In this document: positions 34,861-44,648 of the stretch, in pieces | How the letters are laid out: every line of letters begins with the position of its first letter | Position numbering within the stretch: position 1 is the first letter of the stretch | Assembly: GCF_050157905.1 (NCBI RefSeq) | Contig: NZ_JBKIWZ010000001.1 | Span: 2,914,001-2,978,000, forward strand | Source: Pantoea sp050157905 | GTDB lineage: Bacteria; Pseudomonadota; Gammaproteobacteria; Enterobacterales; Enterobacteriaceae | Reading direction: 5' to 3' | DNA length: 64,000 bases | The notes under the pieces: model-generated | Seen by the model: the letters and a program-made list of their open reading frames with translations, nothing else | What the model was told of the DNA's origin: nothing | Database searches by the model: none | Program-made: the position numbers and the translations under genes

Positions 34861-37308
34861 TTACAGCCTGATCGGTGAAATGTGCCAGATCTCGTCGGCG
34901 TACTCCTGAATGGTGCGATCTGACGAAAAATAGCCCATTCCGGCGATGTTGCGGGCCGCACGACGCTGCCACTCATCCGGCTTACGGTAGAGCGCATCCA
35001 CCTTATCCTGCGTGTCCACGTAGCTGCGATAATCCGCCAGTAACTGATAGTGATCGCCGAAGTTAACCAGCGAATCGAACAGATTGCGGTAGCGGCCCGG
35101 TTCCTGCGGACTGAAGACGCCCGACGCAATCTGAGTCAGTACCTGATGCAGCTCCTCATCACCTTCATAGTAGTCACGCGGGTTGTAACCCTTTTTACGC
35201 AGGGCTTCGACCTGCGGCGTGGTATTTCCGAAGATAAAGATGTTCTCTTCGCCGACGTGATCCAGCATCTCAACGTTCGCCCCATCCAGCGTGCCGATGG
35301 TCAGGGCACCGTTCAGCGCAAACTTCATGTTACTGGTGCCGGACGCTTCCGTTCCCGCGGTTGAGATCTGCTCTGAGAGATCGGCCGCCGGAATGATAAT
35401 CTGCGCCAGGCTGACGCTGTAGTTCGGGATGAAGACGACTTTCAGCTTGTTCTTCACCTGCGGATCGTTATTGATCACGTTGGCGACGTCGTTGATCAGA
35501 TGAATGATATGTTTGGCCACATAGTAGGCCGACGCCGCTTTCCCGGCAAAGATGTTGACGCGTGGCACCCAGTCCGCCTGTGGATCGGCCTTGATGCGGT
35601 TATATCGTGTGATCACATGCAGGACGTTGAGCAACTGGCGTTTGTACTCGTGAATACGCTTTATCTGCACATCAAACAGCGCATTCGGATCGAGCACCAC
35701 ATCCAGATTCTTCGCCACCCAGTCGGCCAGACGCCGCTTGTTCTGATGCTTGGCGACCGCCACCTTTTCGATAAAGGCTGGGTAGTCGAGCTGCGCTTTC
35801 AGCTCGTCGAGCTGGCTGAGATCGGTGCGCCAGTTGCGCCCAATCTCGTCGTCCAGCACCTCAGAGAGCGCCGGGTTCGCCAGTGCCAGCCAGCGACGTG
35901 GCGTCACGCCGTTGGTCTTGTTGCAGAAGCGACCGGGGAAGAGACGGGAGAAATCGGCAAACAGCGACTGCACCATCAGATTTGAGTGCAGTTCAGAGAC
36001 GCCATTGACCTTGTGACTGACGACCACCGCCAGCCAGGCCATGCGCACCCGGCGGCCGTCGTTTTCGTCAATAATTGAAATGCGTGACAGCAGATCGATG
36101 TCGTCGGGATAGTGATCCTGCACAGTCTTCAGGAAGAAGTCGTTGATCTCAAAAATAATGCTGAGGTGCCGCGGCAGGATCTTGCCGATCATATCCACCG
36201 GCCAGGTTTCCAGCGCTTCACTCATCAGTGTGTGGTTGGTGTAGGAGAAGACCTGACAGCAGACGTCGAAGGCGCTATCCCAGCTGAACTTATGTTCGTC
36301 GATCAGCAGGCGCATCAGTTCAGGAATTGCCAGTACCGGATGCGTATCATTCAGGTGAATCGCAATTTTATCCGCCAGGTTGTCCCAGGTCTGATGCATC
36401 CGCCAGTGGCGATTCAGAATGTCCTGCACCGTGGCGGACACCAGGAAGTACTCCTGACGCAGACGCAGCTCACGACCGGAGTAGGTCGAGTCATCCGGAT
36501 AGAGCACCCGTGAGACGTTTTCGGAGTGGTTTTTGTCTTCCACCGCCGCGAAGTAGTCACCCTGGTTGAACTTACCGAGATTGATCTCGTTACTGGCCTG
36601 CGCCCCCCACAGCCGGAGGGTGTTAGTGGCGTCGGTGTCGAAGCCGGGGATGATCTGGTCATAGGCCATCGCCAGGATCTCTTCGGTTTCCAGCCAGCGC
36701 ACCTTAGAGCCTTCGTGCTGAACACGGCCCCCGAAACGAACTTTATAACGGGTATTGAAACGCTGGAATTCCCACGGATTACCATATTCCAGCCAGTAAT
36801 CGGGCGACTCTTTCTGCTCACCTTCCACGATGTTCTGTTTGAACATGCCATAATCATACCGGATGCCATAACCCCGGCCCGGCATGCCCAGCGTTGCCAG
36901 CGAGTCGAGGAAACAGGCCGCCAGACGGCCCAGGCCGCCGTTACCCAGCCCCGGATCGTTCTCCTCTTCCATCAGCTCGGCCAGATCCAGCCCCATCTCA
37001 TCCAGCGCCTGGTTGAGATCGTCATAGATGCCCATCGCCAGCAGCGCATTGCCCAGCGTGCGGCCCATCAGGAATTCCATCGACAGGTAATAAACCTGGC
37101 GGACATCCTGAGAGAGCTGAGCACGGCTGGAACGCAGCCAGCGCTCGACCATCCGATCGCGCACCGCCAGCAGCGAGGCGTTGAGCCACTCATGTTTGTT
37201 GGCGATAGAGGGATCTTTACCGATGGTAAACATCAGCTTATAGGCAATCGAATGCTTCAGAGCATCAACCGTCAACGTTGGTGAGGCGTAAGTGAAAGGT
37301 GCGTTCAT
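34861..37308 (-). CDS. glgP: glycogen phosphorylase GlgP
   Basis: 815 residues, the E. coli length. GT35 fold with EFLMGRTLGNALLAMG, NDTHPVLAIPELMRLL and the PLP-lysine region EASGTSNMKFALNGALTIGTLDGAN. It degrades glycogen outer chains to glucose-1-phosphate, leaving limit dextrins for GlgX. It is the last gene of glgBXCAP, 18 bases after glgA. Confidence 0.98.
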   Translation of the reverse strand: MNAPFTYASPTLTVDALKHSIAYKLMFTIGKDPSIANKHEWLNASLLAVRDRMVERWLRSSRAQLSQDVRQVYYLSMEFLMGRTLGNALLAMGIYDDLNQALDEMGLDLAELMEEENDPGLGNGGLGRLAACFLDSLATLGMPGRGYGIRYDYGMFKQNIVEGEQKESPDYWLEYGNPWEFQRFNTRYKVRFGGRVQHEGSKVRWLETEEILAMAYDQIIPGFDTDATNTLRLWGAQASNEINLGKFNQGDYFAAVEDKNHSENVSRVLYPDDSTYSGRELRLRQEYFLVSATVQDILNRHWRMHQTWDNLADKIAIHLNDTHPVLAIPELMRLLIDEHKFSWDSAFDVCCQVFSYTNHTLMSEALETWPVDMIGKILPRHLSIIFEINDFFLKTVQDHYPDDIDLLSRISIIDENDGRRVRMAWLAVVVSHKVNGVSELHSNLMVQSLFADFSRLFPGRFCNKTNGVTPRRWLALANPALSEVLDDEIGRNWRTDLSQLDELKAQLDYPAFIEKVAVAKHQNKRRLADWVAKNLDVVLDPNALFDVQIKRIHEYKRQLLNVLHVITRYNRIKADPQADWVPRVNIFAGKAASAYYVAKHIIHLINDVANVINNDPQVKNKLKVVFIPNYSVSLAQIIIPAADLSEQISTAGTEASGTSNMKFALNGALTIGTLDGANVEMLDHVGEENIFIFGNTTPQVEALRKKGYNPRDYYEGDEELHQVLTQIASGVFSPQEPGRYRNLFDSLVNFGDHYQLLADYRSYVDTQDKVDALYRKPDEWQRRAARNIAGMGYFSSDRTIQEYADEIWHISPIRL

Positions 37309-37326
37309 ATCCAGTTTCCCAATCCG

Positions 37327-38760
37327 TTACATCAAACGTTGGTAGAGATCACGGTAGGCTTGTGCCGCCACCTGCCAGCTAAAGTCCATGCCCATCGCCT
37401 GGCGCTGAACGTAACGCCACAGTGACGGACGGGACCACAGTACAAACGCGCGCCGTATCGCCCGCAGCAGCGACCATGCGTTGGCATCTTCAAAACTGAA
37501 TCCGCTGGCGATACCGTCGGCCAGGTTTTCTAACGAGCTGTCGTTGACGGTATCGGCCAGGCCGCCCGTACGGCGCACCAGAGGCAACGTACCATACTTG
37601 AGGCCATAAAGTTGTGTCAGACCACAGGGCTCGAATCGACTCGGCACGACGATCACATCCGCGCCACCGACAATGCGGTGAGAGAACGCCTCGTGGTAAC
37701 CAATCTGCACGCCGACGCTGCCCGGATGTTCTGCCGCGGCGGCCAGGAAGCCCTGCTGCAGTTCGGCATCGCCCTGTCCCAGCAGCACCAGCTGACCGCC
37801 CTGCGCCAGCAGGCCAGGCAGCGCCTCCAGTACCAGGTCCAGCCCTTTCTGTTTGGTCAGACGGCTGATGACGCAGAACACGGGTGCTTTGTCATCGACC
37901 CTGAGGCCCATCGCCACCTGCAACTGACGTTTGTTCTCGGCCTTCGCTTCCAGCGTGTCGCGGTTGTAGCGCGCGCTGAGCAGCAGGTCGTGCGCCGGGT
38001 CCCAGATAGAGGGATCGACGCCGTTAAGGATCCCACTCAGCCGCCCTTCCCGCATCCGCTGCGCCAGCAGACTTTCCATACCGTAAGCATATTCTGCCGA
38101 GGTAATTTCATGGGCGTAAGTCGGACTGACCGCCGTGATATGGTCGGCGTAGAAAAGCCCTGCTTTCAGGAAGGAGATCTGGCCGAAGAACTCCAGACCG
38201 TGCATGTTAAAGAACGACCACGGCAGGCCAATCTGGTCCATGTGATGCGCCATGAACAGTCCCTGATAGGCCAGGTTGTGCACGGTGAAGACCGATTTAG
38301 CCGGACGGCCGCGTGCCTCCAGATAGGCGCAGGTCAGGCCGGCATGCCAGTCATGGGCATGGACGATATCGGGACGCCACATGGAATCCATACCACACGC
38401 CATTTCGCAGCCGACCCAGCCCAGCAGCGCAAAGCGCAGGTAGTTATCAACATAGGCAAACTGCGACTCGTCGTGATAAGGGCTGCCGGGACGATCGTAA
38501 AGGTCAGGTGCATCAATCAGATAGATGCCCACACCGTTAAATTCACCAAACAACAGACGTATATAACCGGCAAATGTCTCTCGCTCTGTCACTACCTGGA
38601 GATCAGGTATGCCTTTGCGCAATGCGGGAAAAGCGGGCAACAGCACCCGGGTATCCGTGCCGCCCGCAATCTGCGCCTGAGGTAATGCCCCGACTACATC
38701 AGCCAGTCCGCCCGTTTTCAGCAGCGGGAAAAGTTCTGAACAGACATGTAAAACCTGCAT
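37327..38760 (-). CDS. glgA: glycogen synthase GlgA
   Basis: 477 residues from ATG 38760, as in E. coli. GT5 family: the ADP-glucose-binding KTGGLADVVGALP begins at Lys15, and the C-terminal half has SRLTKQKGLDLVLEALP and VVPSRFEPCGLTQLYGLKYGTLP. It adds glucose from ADP-glucose to alpha-1,4-glucan. Nine extra codons upstream are in frame but poorer. Confidence 0.98.
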   Translation of the reverse strand: MQVLHVCSELFPLLKTGGLADVVGALPQAQIAGGTDTRVLLPAFPALRKGIPDLQVVTERETFAGYIRLLFGEFNGVGIYLIDAPDLYDRPGSPYHDESQFAYVDNYLRFALLGWVGCEMACGMDSMWRPDIVHAHDWHAGLTCAYLEARGRPAKSVFTVHNLAYQGLFMAHHMDQIGLPWSFFNMHGLEFFGQISFLKAGLFYADHITAVSPTYAHEITSAEYAYGMESLLAQRMREGRLSGILNGVDPSIWDPAHDLLLSARYNRDTLEAKAENKRQLQVAMGLRVDDKAPVFCVISRLTKQKGLDLVLEALPGLLAQGGQLVLLGQGDAELQQGFLAAAAEHPGSVGVQIGYHEAFSHRIVGGADVIVVPSRFEPCGLTQLYGLKYGTLPLVRRTGGLADTVNDSSLENLADGIASGFSFEDANAWSLLRAIRRAFVLWSRPSLWRYVQRQAMGMDFSWQVAAQAYRDLYQRLM

Positions 38761-38823
38761 CCTCGACCTCATTAAGTTATCCGGCACGCTCCGCGTGCCG
38801 ATTGCGTAAGTTCCGCTTATCGC

Positions 38824-40116
38824 TTACAGCCCCGCTTTGGCCAGTCTGGCCAGCATGGCGCGGGTTACCAGCACAATTCCTTCATCCGAACGGTGAAACC
38901 GACGACTGTCTTCATCAGGGTTTTCGCCAATCACCATGCCTTCCGGTAACTCACAGGCGCGATCAATCACGCAGCGACGCAGACGACACGAACGGCCAAC
39001 CACCACATCCGGCAGCAGTACGGTTGAATCAATATTGCAAAACGAGTTCACGCGAACCCGGGGGAACAGGACGGAATTAACCACTACCGAACCCGAGATA
39101 ATGCAGCCGCCCGACACCAGCGAGTTCATGGTCATTCCGTGACTGCCGGAACGGTCCTGAACAAATTTGGCGGGCGGCAGCGGCTCCATGTGGGTCCGAA
39201 TCGGCCAGGTGACGTCATACATATCAAGTTCAGGCATCACCGAGGCCAGGTCGAGATTGGCGCGCCAGTAGGCTTCCAGCGTGCCGACATCGCGCCAGTA
39301 AGGCGGTGCGTTGTCATCATTCTGTACGCAGGAGAGCGCAAAAGAGTGCGCATAGCCTTCGCCGCTGGCCACGACTTTTGGCAGGATATCTTTGCCGAAG
39401 TCGTGGTTAGAGCCAGGCGTCTGCAAATCCTCTTCCAGCAACTCATAGAGATAATCCGCGTTAAACACGTAGATCCCCATACTGGCAAGTGACTGCGTGT
39501 CATCACCCGGCATGGTAGGCGGCTTCGCAGGTTTTTCCACGAAGTCGATCACCATGTTCTCTTCATCCACCGCCATCACGCCAAACGCGGTGGCTTCATG
39601 CACCGGCACGGGCAGACAGGCGATAGTACATTTCGCCTCATTGACCACGTGGTCCAGCAGCATGCGGGAGTAATCCATCTTATAAATGTGGTCCCCGGCC
39701 AGGATAACGATGTACTGCGCCTGATAGCGGCGAATCACATCAAGGTTCTGCGTCACTGCATCTGCCGTGCCGCGATACCACTGTTCTGTCGAAAAGCGCT
39801 GCTGCGCTGGCAGCAAATCGACAAACTCATTCATCTCTTCGTTGAAGATCGACCAGCCGCGCTGGATATGCTGAGTCAGGGTGTGGGACTGATACTGTGT
39901 AATCACGCCAATCCGTCGGATACCGGAGTTGACGCAGTTGGAGAGGGCAAAGTCGATAATGCGGAACTTGCCGCCAAAATGCACCGCCGGTTTGGCACGC
40001 TTGGCCGTTAAATCGACCAGTCGTGTGCCGCGTCCGCCGGCGAGGATCAGAGCAACCGTCTGTGTAGGGAGCTGGCGGGCCAGCATCAGGTGATCTGTTC
40101 TATCTAACTTAACCAT
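38824..40116 (-). CDS. glgC: glucose-1-phosphate adenylyltransferase GlgC
   Basis: 430 residues from ATG 40116, preceded by AAGGAG; E. coli has 431. The N-terminal nucleotidyltransferase domain has ALILAGGRGTRLVDLTAKRAKPAVHFGGKFRIIDFALSN and a left-handed beta-helix C-terminus follows. It makes ADP-glucose and is the allosteric control point of glycogen synthesis. glgX ends 10 bases upstream, so the genes are tightly linked. Confidence 0.98.
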   Translation of the reverse strand: MVKLDRTDHLMLARQLPTQTVALILAGGRGTRLVDLTAKRAKPAVHFGGKFRIIDFALSNCVNSGIRRIGVITQYQSHTLTQHIQRGWSIFNEEMNEFVDLLPAQQRFSTEQWYRGTADAVTQNLDVIRRYQAQYIVILAGDHIYKMDYSRMLLDHVVNEAKCTIACLPVPVHEATAFGVMAVDEENMVIDFVEKPAKPPTMPGDDTQSLASMGIYVFNADYLYELLEEDLQTPGSNHDFGKDILPKVVASGEGYAHSFALSCVQNDDNAPPYWRDVGTLEAYWRANLDLASVMPELDMYDVTWPIRTHMEPLPPAKFVQDRSGSHGMTMNSLVSGGCIISGSVVVNSVLFPRVRVNSFCNIDSTVLLPDVVVGRSCRLRRCVIDRACELPEGMVIGENPDEDSRRFHRSDEGIVLVTRAMLARLAKAGL

Positions 40117-40126
40117 GTCTGACTCC

Positions 40127-42109
40127 TTATGATTGCTTTTGGAACACGCACACACCGTGTGCGGGACCATGCCAGACAGTTAGCAGGATGGGGTTGTCGT
40201 CCCCGGCGAAAGGAGGAAGGGCACGCCATTCTCCGTCTGGTAACACGATGTCATTCACCTTATCCGTGGCGTTTATTGTTATTAACCAGCGGCCAGACAA
40301 CAGGATCTGCAATCTGTGCATCCCCTGCGCCCATTCATCGTGTTGCAGTGGCTGGCCACCGGCATTGAGCCACTGCACATTGCCGTCACCGTCCTGCCAC
40401 CAGCGATCTGCGGTCAACGCCGGAATACGCTGACGCAGACGAATCAGTGCGGCGGTAAATCCGACCAATCCCTTCTCATCCGCCCGCCAGTCAAGCCAGC
40501 TCAGGGCGTTGTCCTGACAGTAGGCGTTGTTATTGCCACGCTGCGTATGGCCACGTTCGTCGCCCGCCAGCAGCATAGGAGTGCCCTGCGACAGCAGCAG
40601 CGTGGTCAGCAATGCGCGCACGCTGCGGCGGCGGCGCTCAACCACGTCATACGAGACGTTCAGTCCCTCTTTGCCATGATTGTGGCTGTAGTTATCGCCG
40701 TGGCCATCCCGGTTATCTTCCCCGTTCGCTTCGTTATGCTTGCGTTCAAAGCTCACCACATCCCACAGCGTAAAGCCGTCGTGTGCGGTGACGAGGTTAA
40801 CTGTTGCGTGAGGCGCCCGGTCATCGTGCTGGTAAAGATCGCTTGAGGCAGCAAAACGGCGGGCAAATTCGCCATTACTTAATGCGCCGTGCAACCAGTA
40901 ACGACGTGCAGTGTCCCGGAACTGATCGTTCCATTCGGCAAACGGCGGCGGAAAACGGCCAACCTGATAGCCGTCAGGGCCGATATCCCAGGGTTCAGCT
41001 ATCAGCTTGACCTGAGAGAGGATCGGACAGGCGCGAATCGCGGCAAAAAAGGGCGCATCGCGCTGGTAATCGGGCTTGCGGCCCAGTACCGGTGCCAGAT
41101 CGAAACGGAAACCGTCGACATGGCAGACGCTTACCCAGTAGCGCAGCGCCTCTAATGTCCACGCCATCACCTGCGGATGATGGATGTTCAGCGTGTTGCC
41201 GCAGCCGGTCCAGTTCTGATAACCGCCCTGCTCGTCCAGCCAGTAGTAGCTGGCGTTATCGATGCCCCGCATGGCAATCGTCGGGCCAGTCTCATCCAGT
41301 TCGGCGGTGTGGTTAAACACCACATCCAGTACCACCTCGATGCCCGCAGCGTGCAGGTTTTTCACCGCCTGCTGAAACTCCTGCAACGGCGTTACCCCCG
41401 GCTGACCGGAGCCGTAACGGGGGTCAACCGCCCAGAGCGCAAAGGGGTTGTAACCCCAGTAGTTGCTAAGGCCCAGCCGGAGCAGCCGGGGTTCACTGGC
41501 GAAATGCGCTACCGGCAGCAGCTCCAGGGTCGTAATCCCGAGCTGACGCAGGTAATCCACCATAACAGGATGACCCAGCGCCGCGTAAGTCCCACGCAGC
41601 GTTTCCGGAATTTCCGGATGCAGCAGCGTCAGACCGCGAACGTGGGCCTCGTAGATGACGGTGTTGCCCCACGGGATACGCGGCGCTACATCGTCCTGCC
41701 AGTCGAAGTCTTCCGCAACCACCCGTGACTTCGGCGCGATCGCGGCGTTGTCATGCGGGTCGGGCTGCGCGTCACCGCCATAGAACAGCGGATCATCCGG
41801 CACATCGCCCTCCACGGCGCGAGCGCAGGGATCAATCAGCAGCTTCGCCGGATTAAAACGGTGCCCCTGCGCCGGCGCCCAGGGGCCATGCACCCGATAG
41901 CCGTAGCGCTGTCCGGGTTTAAGTGCCGGAATGTAACCATGCCAGATATCCCCACTGCGGCCAGGCAGGTCAAAACGCGCTTCCGTACCCTCTTCATCAA
42001 ACAGGCAGAGCTCTACGCGCCCGGCATGCTGGGAAAAAAGGGTAAAGTTAACGCCTTTGCCATCGTAACTGGCACCCAGCGGTTCGGGATCGCCGGCAGT
42101 GATGATCAT
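40127..42109 (-). CDS. glgX: glycogen debranching enzyme GlgX
   Basis: 660 residues (E. coli 657). An N-terminal CBM48 is followed by a GH13 barrel: VVFNHTAE, VDGFRFDLAPVLG (nucleophile Asp), KLIAEPWDIGPDGYQVG (acid Glu) and NLVTAHDGFTLWDVV. It removes short limit-dextrin branches left by GlgP. Its ATG overlaps the glgB TGA by 4 bases. Confidence 0.97.
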   Translation of the reverse strand: MIITAGDPEPLGASYDGKGVNFTLFSQHAGRVELCLFDEEGTEARFDLPGRSGDIWHGYIPALKPGQRYGYRVHGPWAPAQGHRFNPAKLLIDPCARAVEGDVPDDPLFYGGDAQPDPHDNAAIAPKSRVVAEDFDWQDDVAPRIPWGNTVIYEAHVRGLTLLHPEIPETLRGTYAALGHPVMVDYLRQLGITTLELLPVAHFASEPRLLRLGLSNYWGYNPFALWAVDPRYGSGQPGVTPLQEFQQAVKNLHAAGIEVVLDVVFNHTAELDETGPTIAMRGIDNASYYWLDEQGGYQNWTGCGNTLNIHHPQVMAWTLEALRYWVSVCHVDGFRFDLAPVLGRKPDYQRDAPFFAAIRACPILSQVKLIAEPWDIGPDGYQVGRFPPPFAEWNDQFRDTARRYWLHGALSNGEFARRFAASSDLYQHDDRAPHATVNLVTAHDGFTLWDVVSFERKHNEANGEDNRDGHGDNYSHNHGKEGLNVSYDVVERRRRSVRALLTTLLLSQGTPMLLAGDERGHTQRGNNNAYCQDNALSWLDWRADEKGLVGFTAALIRLRQRIPALTADRWWQDGDGNVQWLNAGGQPLQHDEWAQGMHRLQILLSGRWLITINATDKVNDIVLPDGEWRALPPFAGDDNPILLTVWHGPAHGVCVFQKQS

Positions 42110-44289
42110 TCCGCCTCCCGCACCAGCCAGACCGTTGCCAGCGGCGGCAGATTGAGGCTCAGCGACTGCGGTCGCCCGTGGCTATGCTGCTCATCGGTAT
42201 GCACCCGATGAATGCGCACGTCGCTGCCGTGATACTCATGCTGGTCGGTGTTCAGCACTTCACGCCAGCAGCCAGGCTGGTTCACGCCAAGGCGATAGCC
42301 CGGACGTGGCACCGGCGTAAAGTTGCTGACCACAATCACTTCGTTGCCTTCACGGTCACGGCGCACAAAGGCGAAGACCGAGTGCTCCGCATCATCCACT
42401 ACCAGCCACTCGAAGCCTGCCGGATCGAAGTCAAGCTGATGCAGCGGCGTGTAGTGCTGATAAGTGTGGTTGAGATCCCGCACCAGACGCTGAACACCGT
42501 GATGCCAGTTGTCATCACCTTCCAGCAGATGCCAGTCCAGACTGACGTCATGGTTCCACTCGCGACCCTGCGCAAATTCGTTGCCCATAAACAGCAGCTT
42601 TTTGCCGGGGAAGCCCCACATCCAGCCATAGTAAGCGCGCAGGTTGGCGAACTTCTGCCAGGCGTCGCCCGGCATACGGTCGAGAATCGAGCGTTTACCG
42701 TGCACCACTTCATCATGCGACAGCGGCAGCACAAAGTTTTCGGTGTAGTTGTACATCATGCCGAAGCTCATCAGATTGTGATGATACTTGCGGTAAATAG
42801 GATCGACCTGCATATAGTCGAGGGTGTCGTGCATCCAGCCCAGGTTCCATTTGAACCAGAAGCCCAGTCCGCCGCCTTCGGTGGGACGTGTGACGCCAGG
42901 GTAGTCGGTTGACTCCTCCGCCATCGTGACTGAACCAGGTGCTACGGTGCCGAGCGTGCGGTTGGTGTAACGCAGGAATTCAATCGCTTCGAGATTCTCG
43001 CGGCCACCAAACTGGTTTGGCACCCACTCGCCTTCGTTGCGGCTGTAGTCGCGATAGATCATTGATGCCACTGCATCCACGCGCAGGCCGTCGATACCGA
43101 AGCGCTCTGTCCAGTAGAGCGCATTGCCTGCCAGATAGTTGCTCACCTCCCGGCGGCCAAAGTTGTAGATCAGGGTATTCCAGTCCTGATGGAAACCTTC
43201 ACGCGGATCGCTGTGCTCATAGAGCTGGGTGCCATCGAACCGCGCCAGACCGAAGTCGTCGCTGGGGAAATGGCCTGGCACCCAGTCGAGCAGCACGTTC
43301 AGGCCCGCTTCATGGGCGCTATCGATAAAGGCGCGGAAGTCATCACGGGTGCCGAAACGGCGGGTCGGCGCATACATACCCAGCGGCTGATATCCCCAGC
43401 TGCCGTCAAACGGATGTTCGTTGATGGGCAGCAGTTCAATATGGGTAAAGCCCATCTCTTTGACGTAGGGCACCAGCTGTTCAGCCAGTTCTTTGTAGCT
43501 CAGCCAGAAATTGTTGTCGGTGTGGCGACGCCAGGATCCCAGATGCACTTCGTAGATAGAGACAGGCGCATCAAAGTCGTTGGCGGCCTTGCGCGATGCC
43601 TTCATTTCGACCGGCTCTGGCAGGCCGCAGATCATCGATGCGCTCTCGGGACGCATCTGCGCTTCGAACGCATAGGGATCCGCTTTAATACGCAGCTCAC
43701 CGTTGGCATCAATAATTTCATATTTGTAGAGCTGGCCATTAACGGCGCCTGGCACAAACAGCTCCCAGATCCCCAGCTCCTGACGCAGACGCATCGGATG
43801 ACGGCGGCCATCCCAGAAGTTGAAATCGCCGACGACCGAAACGCGACGGGCGTTAGGTGCCCAGACGCAGAAACGGGTTCCGGTAACGCCATCGATCACA
43901 TCACCGTGCGCGCCCAGGGTTTCATAAGGGCGCAGATGCGTGCCTTCTGCCAGCAGCCACAGGTCCATCTCCTGCAGTAACGGGCCGAAGCGATAGGCAT
44001 CGTCTACCAGGTTCTGCTGGCCATGCCAGTTAACCGCCAGCTGATAGCGGAATGGATTTTTGCGGCGTGGAATGACACCACTGAAGAAGCCGCGGGCATC
44101 TTCACACACCAGCTGAGCCAGTTTGCGCCCGGTAGAGGTTTCGATCACCCATACCTCAAGCGCTTCGGGAAGCAGCGCCCTGACTTCAAGGCCCTGCTGA
44201 GTTCGGTGCATCCCTAGTAACGAAAAAGGGTCGGCATAATTGCCCGCAAACAGGGCATTGATCGCCTCGCGATCGGGAAGCTCTGACAT
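42106..44289 (-). CDS. glgB: 1,4-alpha-glucan branching enzyme GlgB
   Basis: 727 residues (E. coli 728). N-terminal CBM48 domains, then a GH13 core with GIDGLRVDAVASMIYRDYSR (nucleophile Asp), TMAEESTDYPGVTRP (acid Glu), and LPLSHDEVVHGKRSI. It forms alpha-1,6 branches. It is the first gene of glgBXCAP, so the operon promoter should lie in 44290-44600. Confidence 0.98.
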   Translation of the reverse strand: MSELPDREAINALFAGNYADPFSLLGMHRTQQGLEVRALLPEALEVWVIETSTGRKLAQLVCEDARGFFSGVIPRRKNPFRYQLAVNWHGQQNLVDDAYRFGPLLQEMDLWLLAEGTHLRPYETLGAHGDVIDGVTGTRFCVWAPNARRVSVVGDFNFWDGRRHPMRLRQELGIWELFVPGAVNGQLYKYEIIDANGELRIKADPYAFEAQMRPESASMICGLPEPVEMKASRKAANDFDAPVSIYEVHLGSWRRHTDNNFWLSYKELAEQLVPYVKEMGFTHIELLPINEHPFDGSWGYQPLGMYAPTRRFGTRDDFRAFIDSAHEAGLNVLLDWVPGHFPSDDFGLARFDGTQLYEHSDPREGFHQDWNTLIYNFGRREVSNYLAGNALYWTERFGIDGLRVDAVASMIYRDYSRNEGEWVPNQFGGRENLEAIEFLRYTNRTLGTVAPGSVTMAEESTDYPGVTRPTEGGGLGFWFKWNLGWMHDTLDYMQVDPIYRKYHHNLMSFGMMYNYTENFVLPLSHDEVVHGKRSILDRMPGDAWQKFANLRAYYGWMWGFPGKKLLFMGNEFAQGREWNHDVSLDWHLLEGDDNWHHGVQRLVRDLNHTYQHYTPLHQLDFDPAGFEWLVVDDAEHSVFAFVRRDREGNEVIVVSNFTPVPRPGYRLGVNQPGCWREVLNTDQHEYHGSDVRIHRVHTDEQHSHGRPQSLSLNLPPLATVWLVREAE

Positions 44290-44601
44290 GACTTTCTTCC
44301 TGTGATAATTGGCAGCCGAAATGAACGCAACATAGCCTGTGGCGCTTCATCTGCGCTGCTCTTCATTGAGCCATACGTACGACGGCAAAAGGAGTCAGGC
44401 CATTCCATGGAAAAAGGTATTTTGCCGTGTACCACAACCAGTTAGTCCAAAAAGCAAAAGCGTTACCTGTGGCACATCATGGTTAAATCATAGCTTGGTC
44501 CCGGCAGTTGCCATGGACTTAAGCAAAATATTCTTCGCCAATCGGCAAAAAACAGAAGCCGGTCACTGAGTAAGCGAAACGGCAGGCTATTTCGCATACG
44601 G
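44290..44601. other. glgB upstream region
   Basis: About 310 bases between glgB and the asd terminator. It should contain the glgBXCAP promoter, but no CRP or other operator was convincing. Short plus-strand frames here look random. Confidence 0.5.
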
Positions 44602-44635
44602 AAAAAACAAAAAAGGCCGGATAAATCCGGCCCTT
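44602..44635 (-). terminator. intrinsic terminator of asd
   Basis: On the minus strand GGCCGGAT and ATCCGGCC form the stem (44615-44632), followed by TTTTTTGTTTTTT. Confidence 0.92.
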
Positions 44636-44648
44636 GAAGAAGTTTTAC

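Noticed and set aside
34582..34871. Short plus-strand frames after glpD (yzgL-like position)
   Set aside because: They run through the glpD 3' end and its terminator hairpin; no evidence of a real gene.
37612..38685. 357-codon open frame on the plus strand inside glgA
   Set aside because: Antisense shadow of glycogen synthase with no ribosome site and no family resemblance.
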